Source of the DNA: Allorhizobium ampelinum S4
GTDB taxonomy: Bacteria; Pseudomonadota; Alphaproteobacteria; Rhizobiales; Rhizobiaceae
Direction of reading: 5' to 3'
DNA: 64,000 nt
Assembly (NCBI RefSeq): GCF_000016285.1
Contig: NC_011989.1
Coordinates: forward strand, 561,001 to 625,000
Positions 52,398-62,088 of the stretch are shown piece by piece (the first letter of the stretch is position 1; every line of letters starts with the position of its first letter). A program made the position numbers and the translations under genes. The notes below the pieces were generated by a model. The model saw nothing but the letters and a program-made list of their open reading frames with translations, searched no databases and was not told the origin of the DNA.

Positions 52398-53051
52398 CTA
52401 GCGATTCAGTCTCATGTATGTGGCGATACCCTCTTCGACACTATCGAATTGCACCATATGACCGTCAATTAAAACAAGAGCGACATCGCAATAATCTTTA
52501 ATCGTGTCCATGTCGTGAGAAATCATGATGACATCGGATTTTGTACGTCTTGCCCTGAAGGCTTCCCGGCAGCGTCGCTGAAAATTCGAGTCACCGACAG
52601 CGGTGATTTCGTCGACGAGATAACAATCGAACTCGATGGCCATGGAAAGGCCGAATGCAAAGCGTGCCATCATCCCGGACGAATAGGTGCGCAACGGTTC
52701 ATTCAGATAGCTGCCAATTTCGGCAAATTCGGCAACAAAGCGCAGCACCCGGTGAAAATCCTCGCCATAGGCCCTGGCGACGAATTTCAGATTTTCCTTT
52801 CCGCTCAACATGTGGTTCAGGCCATTGGCAAAGCCGAGCGGCCAGGAAACCCGTACCTGTCGGTGAATACGCCCCTTGTTGGGCAGTTCTGCGCCCGAGA
52901 TCAGCCGCATGGTTGTCGACTTCCCGGCGCCATTCACCCCAAGCAGTCCATAGGACCGCCCGGCAACAAACTGCATGCTCTGATTGCGCAAGATAAACCG
53001 GCGATGCGCCGCTGTCTTGTAATATTTCGTTACGTTCTCAAGGGTGATCAT
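52398..53051 (-). CDS. KpsT-like polysaccharide ABC transporter ATPase
   Basis: A 217-residue ATPase: Walker A GVNGAGKSTTMRLI (38-51), signature TYSSGMMARFAFGLSMAI, Walker B FDCYLVDEITAVGD, and ISHDMDTIKDYCD. The relatively small size, and SGMMARFAFGLS signature are typical of capsule/KPS exporters. It powers the KpsM permease, whose gene next to it is truncated. Confidence 0.92.
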   Translation of the reverse strand: MITLENVTKYYKTAAHRRFILRNQSMQFVAGRSYGLLGVNGAGKSTTMRLISGAELPNKGRIHRQVRVSWPLGFANGLNHMLSGKENLKFVARAYGEDFHRVLRFVAEFAEIGSYLNEPLRTYSSGMMARFAFGLSMAIEFDCYLVDEITAVGDSNFQRRCREAFRARRTKSDVIMISHDMDTIKDYCDVALVLIDGHMVQFDSVEEGIATYMRLNR

Positions 53052-53053
53052 CG

Positions 53054-54265
53054 TCAGGCCTTATGATCCTCGATCGACATCCAGACCAGGGTTGCTGTCA
53101 TCCAAAGCGTGAAGAGGCCAGCAGAGAGAATGAGCCATGCGGAAAAACGTTCAGGGTATTTTGACTTTTCCGGCGCGTGCGAATCCGAGAAAATAGAAAC
53201 GAATGTGGTTCGTTTCAGTGCTGTGGATTTTGCCGTGTCGAGATTTTTGACTGTCGCTTCGTAAAGCGCCTGGGTCACGATCCGCCGTGTCTCCAGCCTG
53301 GAAAACTCGATCATGCTGGTCGAAAGCTGAGTTGGATCGTTGGTATCCTTGCCCGCCAGGCTGTTCTGGCGCAATTGTATCTGATCGTCGATCGCTTGGA
53401 TCGACCGGCGAAGCTCTCTTCCACGCGCCGTATTGTCCGCTTTGGCGGCTTCGAGGGATTTCAGATCGACTGTCAGGTTCAATTTCTGCTCAGTCAGCTT
53501 CGAAATGATCGTGCTGACCATTTTTGCGGACGAAACCGGATCGAGAATACCTGTCTTGTTCTGATATTCCCGCAGATCGTCCAGCGCCTTGCGATAGTCT
53601 TCAAGGCTGCCGATCAAGTCGTGTTCGACCCGGTCAACCAGGTCGCTCTTGGCCTTGTCGGAAATCTTGCTGATCATTTCATCGGCAGCAGCGAGGGCCG
53701 CCTTGGATATGCTGACCGAATCCTCTGGCGAGAAGGCTCGAACGGTAAAAATGATAATGCCGGACGGGCCGTCGACATAAGTATCGACATGCTGCATCCA
53801 ATATTTATGAAGGTCCTCGGATGTGGGGTCGCTGGACAGGCGTGATAGCGGGTCGATACCGTCTTTCAAGAAAAAATTGCGTAGCCCGATTTCGGTGTCC
53901 AGCTTCCTGACGATTTGAGGCGATTTCAGATAATTGGCGACGATATAGGAATCCTGCGTCAACGAATCGCCGCCGATGATTGAGCGGCCTTCTCGTTGCT
54001 CAGACGTGTCGAAACGTTCGCTGACGCCGATGGTGCGAACAACCATACGGGTCTCGGAAATATACTGGCCGCTGGCAATCAGGGAATAATAGATCGCAGC
54101 AAAGACACTCGGCACCAGCACGAAAGCAATAAGAGAATTTTTCTTGGTAAAAAACAGGCCAAGCAGCGTCCCGACAATACCTTTTTTAGACAGGCTGGGG
54201 GTGCCAGTTTGTCCTCGATTGGTCTTTTGGGCATCATGAACGGGAAAACCGACTTCAAGGCTCAT
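53054..54265 (-). CDS. KpsE/CtrB-like polysaccharide export protein (copy 1)
   Basis: A 403-residue protein (ATG 54265, behind aggaac) with an N-terminal membrane segment (LIAFVLVPSVFAAIYYSLIA), a periplasmic coiled-coil region and a C-terminal membrane segment (AWLILSAGLFTLWMTATLVW). Same family as the gene at 51093, about 35-40% alike by eye only in the ends. Two KpsE-type proteins in one exporter operon is common in some rhizobial capsule loci. First gene of the minus-strand export operon. Confidence 0.85.
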   Translation of the reverse strand: MSLEVGFPVHDAQKTNRGQTGTPSLSKKGIVGTLLGLFFTKKNSLIAFVLVPSVFAAIYYSLIASGQYISETRMVVRTIGVSERFDTSEQREGRSIIGGDSLTQDSYIVANYLKSPQIVRKLDTEIGLRNFFLKDGIDPLSRLSSDPTSEDLHKYWMQHVDTYVDGPSGIIIFTVRAFSPEDSVSISKAALAAADEMISKISDKAKSDLVDRVEHDLIGSLEDYRKALDDLREYQNKTGILDPVSSAKMVSTIISKLTEQKLNLTVDLKSLEAAKADNTARGRELRRSIQAIDDQIQLRQNSLAGKDTNDPTQLSTSMIEFSRLETRRIVTQALYEATVKNLDTAKSTALKRTTFVSIFSDSHAPEKSKYPERFSAWLILSAGLFTLWMTATLVWMSIEDHKA

Positions 54266-54480
54266 ATTGCGTTCCTGTTGGCGCAAGCGATGCGGAAACA
54301 TCCTTTGTCCGTAACGGTCATACCCTTTTGCTCATATATTCTCAATTGCCTCGTCTCAACAGGCAACAGCCATGGCCGCGCATAAGCCAATTCCATCATG
54401 TTTTGGTGATATCATAGGTAGATATGGCGTTAACGTGGCGTGACAGAAATTGTTATCTCACATTTGCGTTTCGTGCTGAT

Positions 54481-55452
54481 TTAGGACTTGAACAGCCTGT
54501 TATCAAGCGACAGGCGATCCGTTAGAAAAACAGGCAGCTTTTCGTGATTGGCGCCAAGACAATGCCCTGCGACCAGGGCGATGCGCTGCGTGGCCCGTTT
54601 CAACCTGTCCCTAAAGGTAATTGCTCCATAGGCCGGATCGATCTTCTGGCGAAAAGCCTGGACGGTAAACTTGCCCATCCCGGCCAGAGCCTGGCCCAGG
54701 TTCGGTGATAACCGATAGCCAAAATACCGGGTGAAGTTGCGGGATTCGTCGAAAGCTCGGCGAAGCTGTTCGATGAAACTGTAGTCATGGGAATGATAGA
54801 CCACCGCATCCGGCGCATAGGCTTTCCAAAAGCCAGCCTCGATAATGCTTTTCGCCCATAATTGATCCTCGGCAAACTCCACATCGGGGTAGGGAAAGCG
54901 GTCCCATACGGACTTGCGCATCAGGGAATTATTGTCAGAGTAAAAATGCAGCACTTGCCGCCAGCCTTCATCGGCCTGATAGCGGGCCGGATCAAGGTCC
55001 TTATGAACGATCAGCGGATGATGCAGGAAGCCTCGGAAATGTTGGTCGAGATCGCTTTTGGTAAAAGGTGACGCGGTATCGTAGGCGATATGGCGGCCGA
55101 ACACACCGGCGATCCGGGTATCCTGTTCTGCTGCCGCGACCATGCGCGCCAGCCAATGCTCATCGACAGGCTCCGAGTCATGGGTGAGAAAGGCCACGAA
55201 CTGCGCATCTGCGGTCTGAATGCCGAGATTGCGGGTCTTGCCATGGCCGAAGTCACGCGGATCGATTTCGATCAGGTTTACCCGCTCCAGGCTCCGCAGA
55301 TAGTCTTTCGTACCATCGCGAGAGCCTGAATCGATAACGATGATCTCATAGGGCCAGGGTGTTTGCTGGCGAAGCACCTTTTCCATCACCTTCGGCAGGA
55401 CTGCCATGGCATTCTTGGTCGGAATAACCACGGCGCAATGGTATTTCGTCAT
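54481..55452 (-). CDS. Family 2 glycosyltransferase
   Basis: A 323-residue GT-A glycosyltransferase: CAVVIPTKNAMAVLPKVMEK, then EIIVIDSGSRDGTKDYLRSL, FLTHDSEPVDEHWLARMVAA (DxD-equivalent HDSE) and EDQLWAKSIIEAGFWKAYAP. It resembles rhamnosyltransferases. It overlaps the upstream glycosyltransferase gene by 4 bp, and both likely build the polysaccharide exported by the Kps-like system. Confidence 0.88.
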   Translation of the reverse strand: MTKYHCAVVIPTKNAMAVLPKVMEKVLRQQTPWPYEIIVIDSGSRDGTKDYLRSLERVNLIEIDPRDFGHGKTRNLGIQTADAQFVAFLTHDSEPVDEHWLARMVAAAEQDTRIAGVFGRHIAYDTASPFTKSDLDQHFRGFLHHPLIVHKDLDPARYQADEGWRQVLHFYSDNNSLMRKSVWDRFPYPDVEFAEDQLWAKSIIEAGFWKAYAPDAVVYHSHDYSFIEQLRRAFDESRNFTRYFGYRLSPNLGQALAGMGKFTVQAFRQKIDPAYGAITFRDRLKRATQRIALVAGHCLGANHEKLPVFLTDRLSLDNRLFKS

Positions 55453-56666
55453 GATTGCGCTCCCTGCTGCGCACCATGGGTTACCCGTTCCCGGATTGCC
55501 GCCTCAACGAGTCGTGCTGATTTCTCCCAGGACAGGTCCTTCACGTAATCGAGGCCGCCTTGCCTTAGACGCTCACGCTCCTCAGGCTGTTTGAGCAGGC
55601 GCTCCATCTGATCGGCGATGCCATCAGGTGTCGGCTCGGCGAAGGCCATGGCATTGTCGGGAAAGATCGAGCGGACGGTATCGAGATCGAGATCGATGAC
55701 GGGAAGTCCGCAGGCCATCATTTCTTTGTTCACCAGCGAATGATTGGTGGCTGAAAATACCACGCCAACCGTTGCCTCGCGATAAAGCTCCGCCAATTGC
55801 TCACCCTTGAGAATGCCAAGATCGCGATAGGGAAAGTCGACGCTGAGCTTGCCCAGGGGCCAGCCGAAGAAATCGACTTCAAAATCGACATTACGCTTTC
55901 TCAAGATGTCGAGGGCCATGAAGGCAAGCTCGACAGCGCGGCGTGGCGTGACATAGCGGGCATAAAGGGCAATGCGTTTGCTGCGGCGCTCTTTCGTGCC
56001 GGTGCCGAGATTGTAGATACCTGCATCATAGGCAAGCGGCCATGACATAGACCATCGTCCATATTGCTGCGACATGCGCTTATGCAGCCAATCGCCGGCG
56101 CAAAGACAATCGAAATCGAAACGGTAGGTTGCTTCGGTGAGCAGCGCTTCCGTCCCCGACGGATAGAAGGACGGTTCGTAATCCTGCACGAAATAGAATT
56201 TGCGGGTAAAGCCCTGCATGGCGTTGACCGGGTAGCAGGTAAAGCGGTCTGTTGCGATCAGGGCATCGCCCTCAGCCTGCGGCGTTGCACCCTTGAACAG
56301 ATCGAGGGATCCGGAAAACGGCTGAAAATGGGTGTTGATCGTTTCCAGAGCGGCTGCGGCGGTTTTATGAACCTTCGGATTCTGTACCAGGAAGCGAACG
56401 TCATGACCGAAGCGTTCAAGATAGCTTGCGATCCGGAAAATCGTCATATGGCCGCCCGCTCCCGGCATGAAATCCGGAATGACCCAGGTGATGCGCAACC
56501 GGGACATATCCAGAGTGTCCAGAGGAGGGTGTCCACCGGAAGGCTCGTAGCTCACGAATGACTTGAGATGATCGATTTGACGCTCGATCAATGTTTTCTT
56601 TGATGTCTTCAACCCGAGGAAAGACAATAGATGCCGGGCTGCGGATGCAAAATGCACGAGGGCCAT
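55449..56666 (-). CDS. WsaF-like glycosyltransferase
   Basis: A 405-residue GT-B enzyme. N-terminal part has RITWVIPDFMPGAGGHMTIF and YFVQDYEPSFYPSGTEALL; the C-terminal part has RKRIALYARYVTPRRAVELA-like ARYVTPRRAVEL and ATVGVVFSATNHSLVNKEMM then ACGLPVIDLD. These match WsaF-type rhamnosyltransferases. First gene of the two-gene glycosyltransferase unit. Confidence 0.82.
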   Translation of the reverse strand: MALVHFASAARHLLSFLGLKTSKKTLIERQIDHLKSFVSYEPSGGHPPLDTLDMSRLRITWVIPDFMPGAGGHMTIFRIASYLERFGHDVRFLVQNPKVHKTAAAALETINTHFQPFSGSLDLFKGATPQAEGDALIATDRFTCYPVNAMQGFTRKFYFVQDYEPSFYPSGTEALLTEATYRFDFDCLCAGDWLHKRMSQQYGRWSMSWPLAYDAGIYNLGTGTKERRSKRIALYARYVTPRRAVELAFMALDILRKRNVDFEVDFFGWPLGKLSVDFPYRDLGILKGEQLAELYREATVGVVFSATNHSLVNKEMMACGLPVIDLDLDTVRSIFPDNAMAFAEPTPDGIADQMERLLKQPEERERLRQGGLDYVKDLSWEKSARLVEAAIRERVTHGAQQGAQS

Positions 56667-56986
56667 CTCCTTTAGCTTTTCCGCCAGTCACGGAAAAGCG
56701 TGTCGCGTCGAAGCATAGTGAATGCCAGCTTTTTCGTCGCCAGCCCTCCAAAGTCAAGCATGAGTTCTACCTGTGCCGTTATATCGGGTTTTTGCAGGAG
56801 GCTTTCCTGCGAGTGACATGGCAAATACGCGATAATTCAGGCATTTGGCGGATTTGAGACAATCGCTGGCCCTGTAAGGTCCGCTATGCCTCGGCCATTC
56901 CGAAGCATCGGATGGAGAAATGGGCGCGACAGGACGCGCAAGCCGTGCCATAAGGCGCGAAAACCACCATTTCCAGGCCTTGTGAC
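56667..56986. other. Divergent spacer between glycosyltransferase and ABC-F genes
   Basis: About 320 bp between divergent genes at 56666 and 56987. It has the inverted repeat cttttccg-ccagtca-cggaaaag (56676-56698) just upstream of the glycosyltransferase start. No further gene is supported. Confidence 0.4.
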
Positions 56987-58612
56987 ATGATCCGTATTGA
57001 AAATATCTCCAAGCAGAACAGCCATCGCCTGTTGTTCATCGAGGCCTCCGCCGCCCTGAACAAGGGGGAGAAGATCGGCCTGGTCGGGCCAAATGGCGCT
57101 GGAAAGACCACGCTGTTTCGGATGATCACCGGCGAGGAATTGCCGGACGAAGGCCAGGTCGCGACCGAAAAAGGTGTGACCATCGGCTATTTCAACCAGG
57201 ATGTCGGCGAAATGTCCGGGCGTTCGGCGGTCGCCGAGGTCATGGACGGGGCAGGGCCGGTCAGCACGGTGGCGGCAGAATTGCGCGAGCTGGAAGGTGC
57301 CATGTCGGACCCCGACCGGATGGATGAGATGGATGCGATCATCGAGCGCTATGGCGAGGTGCAGGCGCGCTATGAAGAGCTGGATGGATACGCTCTGGAA
57401 GGCCGCGCGCGCGAGGTGCTGGATGGGCTGAGCTTTTCCCAGGAGATGATGGATGGCGACGTCGGCAAGCTGTCGGGTGGCTGGAAGATGCGCGTGGCAC
57501 TGGCGCGTATTCTATTGATGCGGCCCGATGTGATGCTGCTTGACGAACCGAGCAACCATCTCGACCTCGAAAGCCTGATCTGGCTGGAAAGCTTCCTGAA
57601 GAATTATGATGGTGCCTTGTTGATGACCTCGCATGACCGCGAGTTCATGAACCGGATCGTCACCAAGATCATCGAGATCGATGGCGGTTCGCTGACCAGC
57701 TATTCCGGTGACTATGGCTTTTACGAGGGCCAGCGCGCCCAGAACGAGAAGCAGCAGCAGGCGCAATTCGAGCGTCAGCAGGCAATGCTGGCCAAGGAAA
57801 TCAAGTTCATCGAGCGGTTCAAGGCGCGTGCCTCCCATGCGGCCCAGGTGCAGAGCCGGGTGAAGAAACTCGACAAGATCGACCGGGTCGAGCCGCCGCG
57901 CCGCCGCCAGACGGTGGCGTTCGACTTCCTGCCCGCGCCGCGCTCCGGCGATGACGTCATCAATATCAAGAATGTCCATAAGGCCTATGGCAGCCGGACG
58001 ATTTATCAGGGGCTGGATTTCATGGTCCGCCGGCGCGAACGCTGGTGCATCATGGGTATCAATGGCGCTGGAAAATCGACGCTGCTGAAGCTGGTTGCTG
58101 GCACGACCGAGCCGGATCAAGGCACGGTCAGCATCGGCGCCAGCGTCAAGCTCGGCTATTTCGCCCAGCATGCCATGGATGTGCTGGATGGCGACAGCAC
58201 TGTGCTGCAATGGCTGGAGGAAAGCTTTCCGAAGGCAGGGCAGGCCCCGCTCCGGGCATTGGCCGGTTGCTTCGGCTTTTCCGGCGACGATGTCGAAAAG
58301 CGCTGCCGGGTGCTGTCAGGCGGCGAGAAAGCGCGGTTGGTGATGGCGGCCATGCTGTTCGACCCACCAAATCTGCTGGTTCTGGACGAGCCGACCAACC
58401 ATCTGGATCTCGACACCAAGGAAATGTTGATCAAGGCGCTGTCGGCCTATGAAGGCACCATGCTGTTCGTCAGCCATGACCGGCATTTTCTGGCCGCCTT
58501 GTCTAACCGCGTCCTGGAACTGACGCCGGATGGCATCCATCAATATGGCGGCGGTTATACCGAATATGTGGAGCGCACCGGCCAGGAAGCGCCCGGCCTG
58601 CATGCAGCATAA
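56987..58612 (+). CDS. ABC-F family ATPase
   Basis: A 541-residue protein with two ABC domains and no membrane segment. First Walker A GPNGAGKTT (34-42) with signature KLSGGWKMRVALARIL and MLLDEPSNHLDLE; second Walker A GINGAGKST with VLSGGEKARLVMAAML and LVLDEPTNHLDLDTK. The linker is the charged helix YEGQRAQNEKQQQAQFERQQ. ABC-F proteins act on ribosomes. It is convergent with the RpiR gene, 8 bp apart. Confidence 0.92.
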   Translation: MIRIENISKQNSHRLLFIEASAALNKGEKIGLVGPNGAGKTTLFRMITGEELPDEGQVATEKGVTIGYFNQDVGEMSGRSAVAEVMDGAGPVSTVAAELRELEGAMSDPDRMDEMDAIIERYGEVQARYEELDGYALEGRAREVLDGLSFSQEMMDGDVGKLSGGWKMRVALARILLMRPDVMLLDEPSNHLDLESLIWLESFLKNYDGALLMTSHDREFMNRIVTKIIEIDGGSLTSYSGDYGFYEGQRAQNEKQQQAQFERQQAMLAKEIKFIERFKARASHAAQVQSRVKKLDKIDRVEPPRRRQTVAFDFLPAPRSGDDVINIKNVHKAYGSRTIYQGLDFMVRRRERWCIMGINGAGKSTLLKLVAGTTEPDQGTVSIGASVKLGYFAQHAMDVLDGDSTVLQWLEESFPKAGQAPLRALAGCFGFSGDDVEKRCRVLSGGEKARLVMAAMLFDPPNLLVLDEPTNHLDLDTKEMLIKALSAYEGTMLFVSHDRHFLAALSNRVLELTPDGIHQYGGGYTEYVERTGQEAPGLHAA

Positions 58613-58620
58613 TCGAGTCG

Positions 58621-59517
58621 TTATCCGCGCTTGTCGGGGCGAATGGCGCTGCGCAGCTCCACCAGCCGGTTCAGCGTTTCCAGCGTCCGTTCCGGTTTGA
58701 GAGCGGAGAGTGCCAGCGCCAGGGTTTCGATCACCACCAGTGAGGGCGCATGCAGCGCCACCTGCTCGCTTTTGGCGCGCGGAACGACGAGGCTGACGCT
58801 GGCATGCTGGCGCAGCACGCTTTCCGCCTGCCCCAGCACCAGGATCAGCGGCACGTCCAGCCGTTTGGCCTCGGAAATCACTGTCATGGCTTCGCGATGC
58901 GGACGGCCATGCAGCAGCATGACCAGCACATGGCCGGTGCCAAGCCCAAGCAATTGTTCGGCCAGCGAAATTCCTGTGGTGTTGAGCGCATAGGAGGGAA
59001 AGCCGGAGCGCGAAAACAGCCTTGCGCCGTAACTGGCGATAATGCCGGATGCGCCGATGCCGAAAACCCCGATAGCGCGGGCCTCGGCCATCAGCAGGGC
59101 TGCCTTGGAAAGGGCGGCGCGGTTTTCCGGGCTTGCCAGCGCCGCCAGCGCAGTCTGCTGGTTTTCCAGCACGAAATCCACGGCGGCATCGCTATTGCCG
59201 CTGATGTCATCGGTGGTGGCGGCCATTTTCTCAATAGGGGAATCGGTCTCGCCCAAATAGGCTTTCAGCGTTTCCTTCAGATCGATCAGGCCACGAAAGC
59301 CCAGTGCCTGAATGGCGCGGATCACCGTTGCGTCAGATGTGCCGGTCTCAAAGGCGATTTCCAGCGCCGATTTGCTCAACACCGCATGGCGATGGCCATC
59401 GATATAATCGGCGACGGTCAACAGACCAGGCGACAACTGATCGCGGCGCTTTTTCAGCCGCTCGCCATAACGGTCGATGCGCCGTGATTTGCCGGTTCGT
59501 TCGCCTTGCCTGCCCAT
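58621..59517 (-). CDS. RpiR/MurR-family regulator
   Basis: A ~299-residue regulator with N-terminal RpiR HTH (LSKSALEIAFETGTSDATVI, RAIQALGFRGLIDLKETLKA) and a C-terminal SIS sugar-phosphate-binding domain (AIGVFGIGASGIIASYGARL, VLVMLLHGRPHREAMTVI). The start could be the ATG at 59517, or 60 bp upstream at 59577 behind ggtggagaa. It is divergent from the TonB receptor gene; a sugar-phosphate ligand is likely but unknown. Confidence 0.88.
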   Translation of the reverse strand: MGRQGERTGKSRRIDRYGERLKKRRDQLSPGLLTVADYIDGHRHAVLSKSALEIAFETGTSDATVIRAIQALGFRGLIDLKETLKAYLGETDSPIEKMAATTDDISGNSDAAVDFVLENQQTALAALASPENRAALSKAALLMAEARAIGVFGIGASGIIASYGARLFSRSGFPSYALNTTGISLAEQLLGLGTGHVLVMLLHGRPHREAMTVISEAKRLDVPLILVLGQAESVLRQHASVSLVVPRAKSEQVALHAPSLVVIETLALALSALKPERTLETLNRLVELRSAIRPDKRG

Positions 59518-59644
59518 TCCTTGGCTATGCTCCTGATCCTGTAGTAGTCGCCCGCATTCATTGTCCAGATAGGGCATTTCTCCACCAAAACCTTTGAATA
59601 CCTGCCGCAAAGGGCAGGCTGCCCATCCGGTTTTCCGTGTATAC

Positions 59645-59664
59645 GCCGCTTTAGCGGCCTTTTT
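59645..59664 (+). terminator. Terminator-like hairpin in the receptor leader region
   Basis: gccgc-ttta-gcggc followed by c and five t (59645-59664) resembles a short intrinsic terminator on the plus strand. No plus-strand gene ends here, so it may stop stray transcription before the receptor gene. Confidence 0.4.
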
Positions 59665-59690
59665 ACCCGGCTACCACGTGGTTTTAAAGT

Positions 59691-59705
59691 TGACTACTAC
59701 ATTCA
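59691..59705 (+). promoter_or_regulatory. RirA/IRO-type iron box
   Basis: tga-ctactacat-tca fits the TGA-N9-TCA core of the IRO box used by the rhizobial iron regulator RirA. It lies about 58 bp upstream of the TonB receptor start, in the right place for iron repression. The short core makes a chance match possible. Confidence 0.5.
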
Positions 59706-59762
59706 TCAATTAGAAAAGCCCAGAGAACAAGCGGATGACAATGAAATTTCGGGGGTAAAGCG

Positions 59763-61958
59763 GTGGGGCGAACGGTGGGACTGATGCGTGGCACCAGACT
59801 GATGCGTGACAACGGCAAAAGCCGTGGTCGGATGATAGCGGCGCTGTTGCTGGCATCCGTCGCTTTGCCAGCCAATGCCGAAGATGTGTCCGGTCAGACC
59901 GGGGATACGGCTGGTACGACGGAGCTTCAGACCATTACCGTGACGGGCAAAAAATCGACGCGCGGTTATCAGCCCCTGTCCACCAGCACCGCAACCCGCA
60001 CGGATACGCCGCTGCTGGATGTGCCGCAGGCGGTCAATGTGGTGAGCGGTGAGGCATTGAAGGACCAGGGCGCCCGCTCGCTGGACGATGCGCTTGCCAA
60101 TATCAGCGGCATTACCCAGGCCAATACATTGGGCGGCACGCAGGACGCGGTAATCCGCCGTGGCTTTGGCGACAATCGCGACGGTTCTATCCTGACTGAC
60201 GGGATGAAAACCGCGCTGCCATTTTCCTTCAACGCCACGACGGACCGGGTCGAGGTGCTGAAAGGCCCGGCTTCGACGCTTTACGGCATTCTCGATCCCG
60301 GCGGCATGGTCAATGTCGTCACCAAGAAGCCGGAGGACGTGTTTTCCGGCGAGGTCTATAGCAGTGTAACCGGATATGGCGCTGGCAAATATGGCTCGAC
60401 CTCCGGTCTGGATGTGACCGGCCCGATTGCCGGCACCGACTTTTCCTACCGTTTCATCGCAGAAGGCCAGAAGAGCGATTACTGGCGCAATTTCGGTGAG
60501 ACCAAGAAATGGATGGTTGCACCATCCTTGAGTTGGAGTGGCGAGGATACTGAGGTTACCGTCTCCTATATGCATGAGGATTACAGCGTGCCCTTCGACC
60601 GCGGCACGATTTTCGATCTGAACACCGGCCATGCAGTGGACCTCAGCCGCCGCACCCGGCTGGACGAGACATATAACATTACCGATGGCACATCGGATCT
60701 GGCCAAGGTGTCGATTGACCGACAGTTGAGTGACGACTGGAAACTGTCCCTGAACTACGCCTATAGCCGCAACGAATATTCCGATAATCAGGCCCGCGTC
60801 ACCGGCTATAATTCCACAACCGGTGCCGTGACGCGCCGCGCCGATGCCACGCAATATTCCACCAGCTACAATCATGCAGTCAGGGCCGACCTGACCGGCG
60901 AAGTCGAGATCGGCGGCTTACAGAACGACTTGTTGTTTGGCGTTTCCTACGATTACAGCGATACGCTGCGTACCGACATGCTGCGTTGCGCCAATTCCAG
61001 CAATTTCAACATCAACAATCCGGTTTACGGCAATCTGGCGCAATGCAACACGGTTTCTGCTTCCGATAGCGATCAAACGGAGCAATTGTCGACGGCCTCG
61101 GTCTATATGCAGGACAGCCTGCACCTGACCGAGCAATGGATATTGGTCGGCGGTCTGCGCTACCAATATTACGATCTCTATGCGGGTAAGGGGCGGCCCT
61201 TCAATGCCAATACTGATAGCAATGGCGATGCGCTCATTCCCAATGGCGGTGTCGTCTACAAGCTGACGCCGCAGATATCGCTCTACGCCAATGCGGCCCG
61301 GACTTTCCGCCCGCAATCGTCGATCTCAAGCTATTATGGCAATCTCGACCCGGAAGAGGGGACATCCTACGAGATTGGCAGCAAATTCGAGCTTCTGGAC
61401 GGCTTGAGCGCCAATGTCGCGCTGTTTTCCGCTCGTAAGAAAAATGTCGCCTATTCCGAGACTATCGGTGGTGAAAGCGTGGTCAAGACGGCGGGACTGG
61501 TGCGCTCGCAGGGCCTTGAGGTCGATGTGGCCGGCCAGTTGACCGACCATTGGCAGGCCATTGTCAGCTATGGCTATACCGATGCCAAGGTGCTGGAGGA
61601 CCCGGATTATGCCGGCAAGCAATTGCCCAATGTCGCCCGCCATACCGGCAGCCTGTCCGTGGCCTATGATGTCGGTGACATCGGCGGCGATGGCAACAGC
61701 TTGAAGGTTGGTGGCGGCATCCGCGCCGTGGGCAAGCGGGCAGGCATCAACAGCAATAGTTATTTCCTGCCCGGCTATGCGGTCGTCGATCTGTTTGCCG
61801 CCTATACATTCAATTTCGAGCGGCCACTGACGCTTCAGGTGAATTTGAAGAATATTTTCGACAAGACCTATTATACCTCATCAATCGGCTCGACCAATTA
61901 CGCCAACCAGGTTGGGGAACCCTTCAATGTCACGGTGAGGGCCAGTGTCAAATTCTAG
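59763..61958 (+). CDS. TonB-dependent siderophore receptor (FhuA/FoxA-like)
   Basis: A 731-residue outer-membrane receptor. The signal peptide is MIAALLLASVALPANAED; LQTITVTGKK is the TonB box region; the plug has PLLDVPQAVNVVSGEALKDQ and DRVEVLKGPASTLYGILDPG with GGMVNVVTKKP, the hallmark of siderophore (ferrichrome-type) receptors; and the barrel ends NQVGEPFNVTVRASVKF with a terminal Phe. The start is GTG 59763 behind gggggta; ATG 59784 is an alternative. An IRO-like box upstream suggests iron control. Confidence 0.93.
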   Translation: MGRTVGLMRGTRLMRDNGKSRGRMIAALLLASVALPANAEDVSGQTGDTAGTTELQTITVTGKKSTRGYQPLSTSTATRTDTPLLDVPQAVNVVSGEALKDQGARSLDDALANISGITQANTLGGTQDAVIRRGFGDNRDGSILTDGMKTALPFSFNATTDRVEVLKGPASTLYGILDPGGMVNVVTKKPEDVFSGEVYSSVTGYGAGKYGSTSGLDVTGPIAGTDFSYRFIAEGQKSDYWRNFGETKKWMVAPSLSWSGEDTEVTVSYMHEDYSVPFDRGTIFDLNTGHAVDLSRRTRLDETYNITDGTSDLAKVSIDRQLSDDWKLSLNYAYSRNEYSDNQARVTGYNSTTGAVTRRADATQYSTSYNHAVRADLTGEVEIGGLQNDLLFGVSYDYSDTLRTDMLRCANSSNFNINNPVYGNLAQCNTVSASDSDQTEQLSTASVYMQDSLHLTEQWILVGGLRYQYYDLYAGKGRPFNANTDSNGDALIPNGGVVYKLTPQISLYANAARTFRPQSSISSYYGNLDPEEGTSYEIGSKFELLDGLSANVALFSARKKNVAYSETIGGESVVKTAGLVRSQGLEVDVAGQLTDHWQAIVSYGYTDAKVLEDPDYAGKQLPNVARHTGSLSVAYDVGDIGGDGNSLKVGGGIRAVGKRAGINSNSYFLPGYAVVDLFAAYTFNFERPLTLQVNLKNIFDKTYYTSSIGSTNYANQVGEPFNVTVRASVKF

Positions 61959-62088
61959 AATTTGATAGGGAAAAAGGGGGACCGGTTTTCCGCGAGTAAA
62001 ATCTTCCTGTGATCGCTCGCGTCATCATATAGTTCTTTGCAAGGAATTTTGTGGCATAAGCCTATTGTGAAGAAGACCGGACCTATGG

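Noticed and set aside
59706..60875. 389-codon minus-strand frame opposite the TonB receptor
   Set aside because: Antisense to a clear receptor gene; no domain and no ribosome site.
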